Made by a program: the position numbers and the translations under genes
Notes under the pieces: generated by a model
The model's database searches: none
The model's input: only the letters and a program-made list of their open reading frames with translations
Told to the model about the DNA's origin: nothing
Shown here: positions 7,291-14,327 of the stretch, one piece after another
Layout of the letters: every line of letters begins with the position of its first letter
Numbering within the stretch: position 1 is the stretch's first letter
Source: Streptomyces violaceoruber
Lineage (GTDB): Bacteria > Actinomycetota > Actinomycetes > Streptomycetales > Streptomycetaceae
Assembly: GCA_000720805.1 (NCBI GenBank)
Contig: JODI01000117.1
Coordinates: forward strand, 1-20,599
Direction: 5' to 3'
Length of the DNA: 20,599 nt

Positions 7291-8463
7291 CTACCGCCCG
7301 AGTCCGCTCAGCACCGTCCCGGCCCGCTCCAGGACGTTCCGCTCGACGTCCAGGTCGGGCGTGATGCCGTGACCGTCGACGCTGCGGCCGGCGGGGGTGC
7401 GGTAGTGACCGACGGTGAGCTCGGCGACGGAGCCGTCGGGCAGCCGGCTCGGCATCTGGACGGAGCCCTTGCCGAAGGTGCGGGACCCGACGACGACCGC
7501 GCGGCCGCGGTCCTGCAGGGCGCCGGTGAGCAGCTCGGCCGCGCTCATCGTGCCGCCGTCGACGAGCGTGACCAGGGGCCTGGTGGTGTCGCCGTCGGCC
7601 GTGGCGTGCAGGGCACGCTGGTCGCCGTCGACGTCGTACGTGGCGACCAGGCCGCCGTCGAGGAAGGCGGAGGCGGTGGTGACGGCCTCGGTGACCAGTC
7701 CTCCGGAGTTGCCGCGCAGGTCGAGGATGATCCCGGTGTCGGCCGGGGCCTGCCGTACGGCGGTGCGGACGGTGTCGCCGACGCCCTTGGTGAAGGCGGC
7801 GACCCTGATGACGGTGACGCCGTCGGCGAGGGTGCGCACGGTCACGTCGTCGGTGGACAGGAGGGCCCGGCGCAGCGTGAGGCTCCACGCGCGCGGGCCG
7901 CGTTCCAGACCGAGGCGGACGGTGGTTCCGGCTGCCGCGTCGGTGGCGTCGCCGCGCAGCGCGGAGACCACCTCGGTGACGGGCCGCCCGTCGGCCTTCC
8001 TCCCGTCGACGCTGCGCAGCCGGTCGCCGCGCCGGATCCCGGCGTCGGCCGCGGGCGACCCGGAGGCCACCTTGGTCACTTCGATACGGCCGTCCCGCTC
8101 GCGCCGCGCCCACAGGCCGACGCCGGTGTACTGGCCGTCGAGGGCGTCCTGGAACTCCTCGTACTCGTTCTCGGAGTAGACGGCGCCCCAGCGGTCCCCG
8201 CTGCGGCTGACCGCGCGTTCGGCGGCCTCCATGGGGGACGTGCCGTTCGCCATGGCCTTCTCGGCGGCCTTCGCCACGTCCTCGTGACGGCTCATGGAGG
8301 CGGCCGACAGGGTCGGATCCGAGACGGGTTTCCGGTCGCGGTCGGCGGCCTGAGGGAAGGTGCCGGTCGCGGCTCCGGCGATGAGCACGCTGGCGAAGAC
8401 CAATGTCAGGGCGGCCCCGCGACGGATGCGGCGGGGCTGGCACAAAGGGTCTCGGCCGGACAT
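7291..8463 (-). CDS. S41 family C-terminal processing peptidase (CtpA-like)
   Basis: A 390-aa extracytoplasmic serine protease. [24 protein letters not shown] (residues about 11-34) is a signal peptide or membrane anchor. A PDZ domain follows at about 105-195 ([10 protein letters not shown], then [19 protein letters not shown]). The S41 catalytic region has DLRGNSGG (248-255), the nucleophile in [10 protein letters not shown] (Ser307) and the general base in FGKGSVQ (Lys332), a Ser/Lys dyad. The family trims or degrades periplasmic or cell-surface proteins and in several bacteria tunes cell-wall hydrolases. Placement after ftsEX makes a cell-wall link plausible but unproven. The start ATG is at 8463 with a weak ribosome binding site. 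A strong hairpin lies between this gene and ftsX, so it may have its own promoter. Length is normal for the family. Confidence 0.92.
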   Translation of the reverse strand: MSGRDPLCQPRRIRRGAALTLVFASVLIAGAATGTFPQAADRDRKPVSDPTLSAASMSRHEDVAKAAEKAMANGTSPMEAAERAVSRSGDRWGAVYSENEYEEFQDALDGQYTGVGLWARRERDGRIEVTKVASGSPAADAGIRRGDRLRSVDGRKADGRPVTEVVSALRGDATDAAAGTTVRLGLERGPRAWSLTLRRALLSTDDVTVRTLADGVTVIRVAAFTKGVGDTVRTAVRQAPADTGIILDLRGNSGGLVTEAVTTASAFLDGGLVATYDVDGDQRALHATADGDTTRPLVTLVDGGTMSAAELLTGALQDRGRAVVVGSRTFGKGSVQMPSRLPDGSVAELTVGHYRTPAGRSVDGHGITPDLDVERNVLERAGTVLSGLGR

Positions 8464-8487
8464 GCCGGTGAGTCTAGGACAACGCGA

Positions 8488-8519
8488 AGGGCCGTACGGT
8501 CGGTTGCCCGTACGGCCCT
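8488..8519. terminator. ftsX terminator hairpin
   Basis: AGGGCCGTACGG (8488-8499) pairs perfectly over 12 bp with CCGTACGGCCCT (8508-8519) around an 8-nt loop. It begins 11 nt beyond the ftsX stop on the - strand and 25 nt before the S41 peptidase start. This suggests that ftsEX transcription is at least attenuated here. Confidence 0.8.
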
Positions 8520-8530
8520 CTTGGAGTGCG

Positions 8531-9448
8531 TCACACCTTCAGGTACTTGCGCAGCGCGAAGAACGCGGCCAACGCGGGCATCAGCAGACTCGTCGCCAGG
8601 ATGAGCGGCAGCTTCGTCAGAACGGCGTCCCAGCCGATGAAGTTGATCAGGTTCAGCTTCTCCGACAGGGCGAGGCCGTGGTCGATGAGGAAGTACCGGG
8701 CGACCACCAGGAACCCGCACGCGACCGTGCCGCCGATCAGTCCGGCGACCGCGGCCTCCATGATGAACGGCGCCTGGATGTAGAAGCCCGAGGCGCCCAC
8801 CAGGCGCATGATCCCGGTCTCGCGCCGCCGGCTGAACGCGGAGACGCGCACCGTGTTGACGATCAGCATCAGCGCCACGACCAGCATCAGCGCCATCACC
8901 GCCCGCGCCGCCCAGTTCATGCCGTTGAGGAGCCCGAAGAGGTTGTCCAGGATCCCCTTCTGGTCCTGCACCGACTGCACCCCGTCCCGCCCGTCGAAGG
9001 CGGTCGCGATGACCTGGTACTTCTCCGGGTCCTTCAGCTTGATGCGGTACGACTCCTGCATCTGGTCCGGCGTGAGGGAGGCGGCCAGCGGGGAGTCGCC
9101 GAACTGCTCCTTGTAGTGCTTGTACGCCTGGTCCTGGGACTCGTAGGTCACCTTCTCGATGACCGACATCTTGCCGAGGTCGGACTTGATCTCCCGCTTC
9201 TGCTCGTCGGTGACCGCGCCCTTGGCGCAGTGCGGGTCCGACTCGGCGTCGCTCTTGTTGCAGAGGAAGATCGAGACGTTGACCTTGTCGTACCAGTAGC
9301 CCTTCATCGTGTTGACCTGGTCGCTCATCAGGAGCGACCCGCCGAACAGGGCGAGCGACAGGGCGACGGAGACGATGACGGCGAAGGTCATCGTCAGGTT
9401 GCGGCGGAGACCCACACCGATCTCCGACAGAACGAACTGGGCGCGCAT
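8531..9448 (-). CDS. ftsX: Cell division protein FtsX
   Basis: A 305-aa integral membrane partner of FtsE. The topology is typical: cytoplasmic N-terminus, TM1 at about 21-41, a large external loop (about 42-178), then TM2 (180-202), TM3 (226-250) and TM4 (278-299), with the MacB/FtsX signature SRRRETGIMRLVGAS (206-220) between TM2 and TM3. FtsEX couples ATP hydrolysis to activation of peptidoglycan hydrolases outside the membrane (RipC-type NlpC/P60 enzymes in actinobacteria). The external loop carries two cysteines (63 and 74), possibly a disulfide. The ATG at 9448 lies 29 nt after the ftsE stop, so the two form an operon. Length matches the family. Confidence 0.96.
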   Translation of the reverse strand: MRAQFVLSEIGVGLRRNLTMTFAVIVSVALSLALFGGSLLMSDQVNTMKGYWYDKVNVSIFLCNKSDAESDPHCAKGAVTDEQKREIKSDLGKMSVIEKVTYESQDQAYKHYKEQFGDSPLAASLTPDQMQESYRIKLKDPEKYQVIATAFDGRDGVQSVQDQKGILDNLFGLLNGMNWAARAVMALMLVVALMLIVNTVRVSAFSRRRETGIMRLVGASGFYIQAPFIMEAAVAGLIGGTVACGFLVVARYFLIDHGLALSEKLNLINFIGWDAVLTKLPLILATSLLMPALAAFFALRKYLKV

Positions 9449-9477
9449 GGCGTGTGGTCAAGCCTTTCCGTGGATCG

Positions 9478-10167
9478 TCAGTGCTGGTAGCCGTAGACGC
9501 CGCGTGCCTGGTCGCGGACGAGACGGCCCTTCTCCAGCTCGATGACGCGCTTGCGCATCTGGTCCACGATGTTCTGGTCGTGCGTGGCCATCACGACGGT
9601 GGTGCCGGTCCGGTTGATGCGGTCGAGGAGCTTCATGATGCCGACCGAGGTCTGCGGGTCGAGGTTTCCGGTCGGCTCGTCCGCGATGAGCAGCTTGGGC
9701 CGGTTGACGAAGGCGCGCGCGATGGCCACGCGCTGCTGCTCACCACCGGACAGCTCACCGGGCCTGCGGTCCTCCTTGCCGCCGAGCCCGACGAGGTCGA
9801 GGACCTGCGGCACGGACTTGCGAATCTCGCCCTTCGACTTGCCGATGACCTCCTGCGCGAAGGCGACGTTCTCCGCGACCGTCTTGTTCGGCAGGAGCCG
9901 GAAGTCCTGGAACACCGTGCCCAGCTGGCGCCGCATCTGCGGCACCTTCCAGTTGGTCAGGCGCGCGAGGTCCTTGCCCAGAACGTGCACCTGACCGTGG
10001 CTGCACCGCTCCTCGCGGAGGATCAACCGCAGGAAGGTGGACTTTCCGGAGCCGGAGGACCCCACGAGGAACACGAACTCGCCCTTCTCCACCTCGAGGG
10101 AGACATCCCTGAGTGCGGGGCGGGTCTGCTTGGGGTAGACCTTGGATACGTTGTCGAATCGGATCAC
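9478..10167 (-). CDS. ftsE: Cell division ATP-binding protein FtsE
   Basis: A 229-aa ABC ATPase on the cytoplasmic face of FtsX. All ABC motifs are intact: Walker [10 protein letters not shown] (36-44), Q-loop Gln87, signature LSGGEQQR (139-146), Walker B LLIADE (159-164), D-loop GNLD and H-loop His196 (MATHD). The DEPTGNLD string is characteristic of FtsE/LolD-type subunits. The start is GTG at 10167 (reads [11 protein letters not shown]), the usual N-terminus of the family; the frame stays open further upstream but without homology. No strong Shine-Dalgarno sequence is seen. It is first in the ftsE-ftsX unit and divergent from a small zinc-ribbon gene across 222 nt. Confidence 0.97.
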   Translation of the reverse strand: MIRFDNVSKVYPKQTRPALRDVSLEVEKGEFVFLVGSSGSGKSTFLRLILREERCSHGQVHVLGKDLARLTNWKVPQMRRQLGTVFQDFRLLPNKTVAENVAFAQEVIGKSKGEIRKSVPQVLDLVGLGGKEDRRPGELSGGEQQRVAIARAFVNRPKLLIADEPTGNLDPQTSVGIMKLLDRINRTGTTVVMATHDQNIVDQMRKRVIELEKGRLVRDQARGVYGYQH

Positions 10168-10305
10168 GGATGCACCACGGGTCGCCGGGGGTAGATGTGC
10201 GTGACCATACGCGAACCGGGTAGGCACGCGCAGGCGCCGGTCGGGTTGCGTAACAGTTGTGCGTTTTGTGCCTGTCCTGGTCCCACGGGAACCCCGCGCT
10301 GAACT

Positions 10306-10338
10306 CCAGGGAACCTGGCACAGTGGAGGGGAACGTTC
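10306..10338. promoter_or_regulatory. Palindromes in the ftsE / zinc-ribbon intergenic region
   Basis: CCAGG-GAA-CCTGG (10306-10318) and the 8-bp palindrome GAACGTTC (10331-10338) lie 50-85 nt upstream of the small + strand gene. They may be operators for this divergent region. GGGAAC (10309) followed 20 nt later by GTT (10335) resembles an ECF-type promoter, but with non-ideal spacing. Confidence 0.3.
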
Positions 10339-10374
10339 GCGGTCCCGCAAGCGTTGTGTACATGGAACCGGTGC

Positions 10375-10381
10375 AAGGAGG
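10375..10381 (+). promoter_or_regulatory. Strong ribosome binding site
   Basis: AAGGAGG, 8 nt before the ATG at 10390. It decides the start of the small zinc-ribbon protein over an upstream in-frame start at 10354. Confidence 0.75.
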
Positions 10382-10389
10382 GCGAGCGC

Positions 10390-10584
10390 ATGACGTACGA
10401 CCGGCTGGTGTGCGCGAACTGCGCCGCGCCTGTGAGCGAGGGCCGGTGCCCGGTGTGCCGCGCGAACCGCGAGCGGCTGCAGCAGGAGAACAACCCCTTC
10501 GCGGGCCTGAACCCCATGACACTGATCGCCCTGCTGGCGGTGCTGATCGCGGCGGTGGCGCTGCTCGCGCACCAGACCGCGTAG
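10390..10584 (+). CDS. Small zinc-ribbon membrane protein
   Basis: A 64-aa protein. A compact zinc ribbon is formed by C-x2-C (Cys8, Cys11) and C-x2-C (Cys20, Cys23: RCPVCR), followed by a polar linker and a single hydrophobic segment at about 43-60 ([18 protein letters not shown]) at the C-terminus. This suggests a tail-anchored protein with a cytoplasmic metal-binding head. The perfect ribosome binding site supports it as a real gene. It is divergent from ftsE and convergent with the LAETG gene, with a strong terminator after it. I recognise it only as the type of small conserved hypothetical often seen beside ftsE in Streptomyces. Function unknown. Confidence 0.8.
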   Translation: MTYDRLVCANCAAPVSEGRCPVCRANRERLQQENNPFAGLNPMTLIALLAVLIAAVALLAHQTA

Positions 10585-10604
10585 CACGGTCGAAGCACGC
10601 ACAC

Positions 10605-10643
10605 ACGAGGGGCCCGGAGCGCGTCACGCTCCGGGCCCCTCGT
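10605..10643. terminator. Bidirectional terminator between convergent genes
   Basis: ACGAGGGGCCCGGAGCG (10605-10621) pairs perfectly over 17 bp with its inverse (10627-10643) around CGTCA. It serves the zinc-ribbon gene (+, stop at 10584) and the LAETG protein gene (-, stop at 10683). Confidence 0.93.
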
Positions 10644-10682
10644 CGTACGACACGCGTACGGTGGGTACGCGAACGGCTACCG

Positions 10683-11393
10683 TCAGGCAGCCGCGCCGCC
10701 CCGGCCGCCCATGAGGCGCGGCAGGATGCGGAAGCCGACGCCACCGGCGATCATCGTGGCGGCACCGAGCACCAGGAAGGTGGTCTGCGCGGCACCGGTC
10801 TCGGCGAGCTCCTGACCGTTGCCCTGGGCCTGGGCCGAGGTGTTGTTCGGCGTCGAGGCGTCCGTGCCGGTGTCGGTGAGGGCCGAGGTGCCCTCCTCCT
10901 GCGCGGAGGCGCCGGAACCGCCGTCGGGGTCGGCGTTGTTTCCGCCGCCGGCACCGTTGCCGTTGCCGGCACCGTTTCCGTTGCCATTCCCATTGCCGTG
11001 GCCGTTGCCGTTGCCGTTGCCATTCCCGTTGCCGTTACCCGGGGTGGTCGGGTCGTCGGTGGGCTCGGTCGGCTCAGTCGGGTCGGTCGGGTCCACGGTG
11101 GGGATGCCCGGGTCGGTCGGGATGCCCGGGTCGGTGGGGAGGCCGGGGTCGGTCGGCTCATTGGGCTCGGTCGGGACGCCGGGGTCGGTCGGCTCGTTGG
11201 GCTCGGTCGGGATGCCCGGGTCGGTCGGCTCGTCATCGAGACCCGTGTCGACGTTCACCCCGATACCGCTGTTGTCCACGTTCACGCCGATCTCCAGCGC
11301 GGAAGCGGCTCCGGCAGCGGTCAGCGAGGCACCAGCCGCGATCACGGCACCGGCGGCTATGCGCGCGATCCGGATCCGCGTCTTCTTCGTCAT
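10683..11393 (-). CDS. Repeat-rich cell-wall protein with LAETG sorting signal
   Basis: A 236-aa exported protein. The basic N-terminus and hydrophobic core (RIARIAAGAVIAAGASLTAAGAASA, residues 8-32) are a signal peptide. The mature part begins with two GVNVD copies, then Pro/Thr/Asp/Glu repeats of 12 residues (EPTDPGIPTEPN twice, then degenerate copies, about 55-118), then an Asn-Gly run (about 120-150), then a Ser/Thr/Gly-rich stretch. The C-terminus has LAETG (196-200), a hydrophobic span and positive charges (FRILPR...GGRGG). This is a sortase signal of the LAxTG type that class E sortases of Streptomyces recognise, as in long chaplins. It is probably a flexible wall-attached stalk; no enzymatic domain is visible. 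The start ATG at 11393 has a GGGGG stretch upstream. The gene is flanked by strong terminators. Confidence 0.85.
   Translation of the reverse strand: MTKKTRIRIARIAAGAVIAAGASLTAAGAASALEIGVNVDNSGIGVNVDTGLDDEPTDPGIPTEPNEPTDPGVPTEPNEPTDPGLPTDPGIPTDPGIPTVDPTDPTEPTEPTDDPTTPGNGNGNGNGNGNGHGNGNGNGNGAGNGNGAGGGNNADPDGGSGASAQEEGTSALTDTGTDASTPNNTSAQAQGNGQELAETGAAQTTFLVLGAATMIAGGVGFRILPRLMGGRGGAAA
10950..11234. repeat. Coding repeats of the LAETG protein
   Basis: Bases about 11043-11234 are 36-bp-related repeats encoding PTDPG(I/V/L)PT(E/D)P units. Bases about 10950-11039 are 6-bp repeats (GTTGCC and variants) encoding Gly-Asn pairs. Such tracts can change length by slippage or recombination. Confidence 0.75.
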
Positions 11394-11519
11394 GTGGTTG
11401 CTACCCCCAGTAGCTCATCGTCAGTGAGGCGGCGCTCGGGGGCCGTGATCGACGGAGGAGGCAGCTGCACTCAGATCCCCCGGTTCACATGCGCCCCAGA
11501 GATACGCATGCCGCGCCTC

Positions 11520-11548
11520 ACCATTCCCATTTTTCAAAGCAACGTCAA
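11520..11548 (-). promoter_or_regulatory. Candidate promoter of the LAETG protein gene
   Basis: On the - strand, TTGACG (11548-11543) is followed after 17 nt by AATGGT (11525-11520), close to a housekeeping promoter. The transcript would start near 11513, giving a leader of about 120 nt. Apart from this and the prfB terminator, bases 11394-11696 hold nothing I can name. Confidence 0.45.
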
Positions 11549-11651
11549 GGCCGTTGCGCGCGTGATGTCCAGGTAAGGGATCTTTGCCGGAGATTGAAAC
11601 CTGTGAGTGTGATGTAAAACCCAGACATCAGGCATGCAAGCGGGCACACAA

Positions 11652-11686
11652 AAGGCAACTGCCGCCCGGGGAACGGCAGTTGCCTT
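11652..11686 (-). terminator. prfB terminator
   Basis: AAGGCAACTGCCG (11652-11664) pairs perfectly over 13 bp with CGGCAGTTGCCTT (11674-11686) around a 9-nt loop. On the - strand it starts 10 nt after the prfB stop and is followed by TTGTG, a short T-rich end. Confidence 0.9.
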
Positions 11687-11696
11687 GTCGACAAAC

Positions 11697-12803
11697 TTAC
11701 TTCTCCTGCTGCTTGCGCCAGCGAATTCCGGCTTCCAGGAACCCGTCGATCTCACCGTTGAACACGGCCTCCGGGTTGCCCACTTCGAAGTCGGTGCGCA
11801 GGTCCTTGACCATCTGGTAGGGGTGCAGGACGTACGAACGCATCTGGTTGCCCCAGGAGTTGCCGCCGTCGCCCTTGAGCGCGTCCATCTTGGCCTGCTC
11901 CTCCTGGCGGCGCCGCTCCAGCAGCTTGGCCTGGAGCACGTTCATCGCGGAGGCCTTGTTCTGGATCTGCGACCGCTCGTTCTGACAGGAGACGACGATG
12001 CCGGTGGGCAGGTGGGTGAGCCGCACCGCGGAGTCGGTGGTGTTCACGCCCTGGCCGCCGGGCCCGGAGGACCGGTAGACGTCCACGCGCAGTTCGGACT
12101 CGTCGATCTCGATGTGGTCGGTCTGCTCGACGACGGGCAGGATCTCGACTCCGGCGAACGAGGTCTGGCGACGCCCCTGGTTGTCGAACGGCGAGATGCG
12201 CACCAGGCGGTGGGTGCCCTGCTCGACGGAGAGCGTGCCGTACGCGTACGGCACGTGCACGGCGAAGGTGGTCGACTTGATGCCGGCCTCTTCGGCGTAC
12301 GAGGTCTCGTACAGCTCCGTCTTGTAGCCGTGCCGCTCGGCCCAGCGCAGGTACATGCGCTGGAGCTTCTCCGTGAAGTCGGAGGCGTCGACGCCGCCGG
12401 CCTCGGCCCGGATGGTGACGACGGCCTCGCGTGAGTCGTACTCGCCGGACAGGAGGGTGCGTACCTCCATCTCGTCCAGCGCCTTCTTGACGGCGACGAG
12501 CTCGGTCTCGGCCTCGGCACGGGTGTCCGGGTCGTCCTCCTCCTCGGCCATCTCGAAGAGGACACTCAGGTCGTCGATCCGCCCACGGAGGGCTTCCGCC
12601 TTGCGGACCTCGGCCTGCAAGTGCGAGAGCTTGCTGGTGATTTTCTGCGCCTCGTCCGGGTCGTCCCACAGGGACGGCGCGGCCGCCTGCTCCTCGAGCA
12701 CGGCGACGTCTGCCCTCAGCTTGTCGAGGTCCAGAACGGCCTCGATCGACTCCATGGTCGAGGAGAGGGACTTGAGCTCTTCGGATACATCGACGACTGC
12801 CAC
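11697..12803 (-). CDS. prfB: Peptide chain release factor 2
   Basis: A 368-aa class I release factor that recognises UGA/UAA stop codons and triggers peptidyl-tRNA hydrolysis. The specificity tripeptide SPF (204-206, in [15 protein letters not shown]) identifies RF2. The catalytic GGQ (249-251, in [20 protein letters not shown]) is intact. The N-terminal helical domain is continuous with no in-frame TGA, so the +1 programmed frameshift that controls E. coli prfB is absent. The start GTG at 12803 gives the N-terminus [13 protein letters not shown] known for Streptomyces RF2. The best Shine-Dalgarno, GGAGG (12805-12809), is only 1 nt from the GTG, which is unusually close. It lies 152 nt after pkaB, in a gap without a clear terminator, and ends at its own hairpin. 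Confidence 0.97.
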   Translation of the reverse strand: MAVVDVSEELKSLSSTMESIEAVLDLDKLRADVAVLEEQAAAPSLWDDPDEAQKITSKLSHLQAEVRKAEALRGRIDDLSVLFEMAEEEDDPDTRAEAETELVAVKKALDEMEVRTLLSGEYDSREAVVTIRAEAGGVDASDFTEKLQRMYLRWAERHGYKTELYETSYAEEAGIKSTTFAVHVPYAYGTLSVEQGTHRLVRISPFDNQGRRQTSFAGVEILPVVEQTDHIEIDESELRVDVYRSSGPGGQGVNTTDSAVRLTHLPTGIVVSCQNERSQIQNKASAMNVLQAKLLERRRQEEQAKMDALKGDGGNSWGNQMRSYVLHPYQMVKDLRTDFEVGNPEAVFNGEIDGFLEAGIRWRKQQEK

Positions 12804-12804
12804 G

Positions 12805-12809
12805 CCTCC
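12805..12809 (-). promoter_or_regulatory. Unusually close ribosome binding site of prfB
   Basis: On the - strand GGAGG is separated from the GTG start at 12803 by one base, where 5-9 is usual. The next in-frame ATG (12755) would remove conserved N-terminal helix residues, so the GTG is kept. Confidence 0.45.
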
Positions 12810-12955
12810 AGCCTAACGTCTGCCGCAAGCGACCTCGGCCGGGTGGCACGGGTCATTGAGACGGGCGGGTGCCCGGACACTTCTTCCGCGCGGGAGCGTC
12901 CGACAGAGCCGGATGGTGCGCACAGGCCCGGGCCCAGGGGCGGAGCCGCGGTGTC

Positions 12956-14191
12956 TCAGGGAGACGCCGGGGACGAATGGTGACTGTCCCGGGGTGTGCC
13001 CGCGTCGTCGCCCGAGGTGGCCAGCCACGTGCCCACGCCGACCGCGGCCGCCAGAGCCACAGCCGCTCCTCCCAGCACCAGCCGCCGCCTCCGCGTCACC
13101 GCCCGGTGCCGCGCGGAACCCGGCCGCGGCGCGCCCGCCGCACGCGGTGCCCGGGCCGTGCCCCGCGCACCCCCCGCCAGCTCGTCCGGTGCCGGCACCC
13201 TCATCGACGTATGCGTGTCCCGGTTGGAGTCGGCCGGCTTCGCGCCCGGTACCAGCGGCACCGCGCCCCGCCGTACCCGGGCCGAGGACACCGGCTCGTC
13301 GGGCGTGGCCTCGCGCGGCTCCTCCTCGGGCTCCGTGTCCGGCTCGTCCACGTCCAGCGGAGGCATCCCGGCCAGCATCGGCTGCAGCTCCCGCAGCCGC
13401 GCGCCCAGCTCGGAGGCCCGCAGCCGGGAGGCCGGTGCCTTGGCCAGGCACTGCACGATCAGCTGCCAGAGCTCGTCCGGGATGCCGGGCAGCGGGACGA
13501 CCGTCTCGGTGACGTGGCGGCGCAGGACCGCGCCCGGGTGGCCCCCGCCGAACGGGGTGAAGCCCGCCAGCAGCTCGTACAGGACGGTCGCGAGGGCGTA
13601 GATGTCCACCGAGGCGCGTGGCGGCAGGCCCTCCACGATCTCCGGCGCCAGGTAGTCCGGCGTTCCGATGATCTTCGTCGCGCGGGTCCGCCGGGGGGAG
13701 TCGATGAGCTTGGCCACACCGAAGTCGGTGAGCAGCGCCGGGTGCGACCCGCCGGGGCCGAGCGGGCCCTGCATGTCCAGCAGCACGTTCTCCGGTTTGA
13801 CGTCCCGGTGCACGACGCCGGCCGCGTGGGCGGCGGCCAGTCCGTCCGCCACGTCCGCGACGATGGCGACCGCCGCCTCGGGCGCGAGCCGCTTCTCCCG
13901 GTCGAGCCGGGTGCGCAGGTCCGTGCCCCGGACCAGGTCCATGACCAGGGCGAGGTCGTTGCCGTCGACCACCAGGTCCCGTACGGAGACCACGTTCGGG
14001 TGCTCCAGGCCGAGCAGCGCGGTGCGCTCCTGCACGAAGCGTCCGACGAGCTCCTGGTCGGACGCGAGGTCCTCGCGCAGCAGCTTGATGGCGACGGGCC
14101 CCTCGGGTCCCTCGCCCAGCCACACCGTGCCGGCGCTGCCCCGCCCCAGGATCTGGTGGGCGGTGTACCGGCTGCCGATCTTCCGTGCCAA
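12956..14191 (-). CDS. pkaB: Membrane-anchored Ser/Thr protein kinase PkaB
   Basis: A 411-aa Hanks-type kinase. Motifs in order: Gly-loop LGRGSAGTVW (15-24), VAIK (Lys36), HRDVKPEN (Asp130), DFG (156-158) and APE (182-184), so it should be catalytically competent. The kinase domain ends at about 275. An acidic/Pro-rich linker follows (with DEPDTEPEEEP), then one transmembrane helix (about 371-391) after RRRR, and a short external tail rich in Ser/His/Pro. No PASTA or other sensor domain. The start is TTG at 14191, backed by AGGAG 5 nt upstream. I recognise it as the S. coelicolor PkaB type. It lies downstream of pkaA in the same direction with a 136-nt gap, and upstream of prfB. Likely substrates are unknown; the FHA protein beyond pkaA is an obvious candidate partner. 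Confidence 0.93.
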   Translation of the reverse strand: MARKIGSRYTAHQILGRGSAGTVWLGEGPEGPVAIKLLREDLASDQELVGRFVQERTALLGLEHPNVVSVRDLVVDGNDLALVMDLVRGTDLRTRLDREKRLAPEAAVAIVADVADGLAAAHAAGVVHRDVKPENVLLDMQGPLGPGGSHPALLTDFGVAKLIDSPRRTRATKIIGTPDYLAPEIVEGLPPRASVDIYALATVLYELLAGFTPFGGGHPGAVLRRHVTETVVPLPGIPDELWQLIVQCLAKAPASRLRASELGARLRELQPMLAGMPPLDVDEPDTEPEEEPREATPDEPVSSARVRRGAVPLVPGAKPADSNRDTHTSMRVPAPDELAGGARGTARAPRAAGAPRPGSARHRAVTRRRRLVLGGAAVALAAAVGVGTWLATSGDDAGTPRDSHHSSPASP

Positions 14192-14196
14192 GGCTG

Positions 14197-14201
14197 CTCC
14201 T
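14197..14201 (-). promoter_or_regulatory. Ribosome binding site deciding the TTG start of pkaB
   Basis: AGGAG on the - strand, 5 nt before TTG at 14191. It supports this rare start codon, and translation from it begins with the conserved MARKIGSRY. Confidence 0.65.
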
Positions 14202-14295
14202 ACGGACGCGTGTTGTCGCTAAAACTACGCGCCGGAAGAGCCAACCTTCACCGCGGAGACGGAAATCACCCGCCAGGTGTCGACAAATCCCCAAG

Positions 14296-14313
14296 CTCGC
14301 TCCCGCGAGCGAG
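14296..14313 (-). terminator. Possible pkaA terminator hairpin
   Basis: CTCGCTC (14296-14302) pairs with GAGCGAG (14307-14313) around CCGC, starting 14 nt past the pkaA stop. On the - strand a modest T-rich run (CTTGGGGATTTGTC) follows. It may only attenuate, because pkaB follows in the same direction. Confidence 0.45.
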
Positions 14314-14327
14314 ATCATTCGGGGTCG

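Noticed and set aside
12862..12875. CGGGC-GGGT-GCCCG hairpin between pkaB and prfB
   Set aside because: A 5-bp stem without further support; not called as a terminator.
12813..14318. 501-codon - strand frame overlapping pkaB
   Set aside because: Low-complexity Arg/Gly/Ala translation. The PkaB frame holds all kinase motifs and has a matching ribosome binding site.
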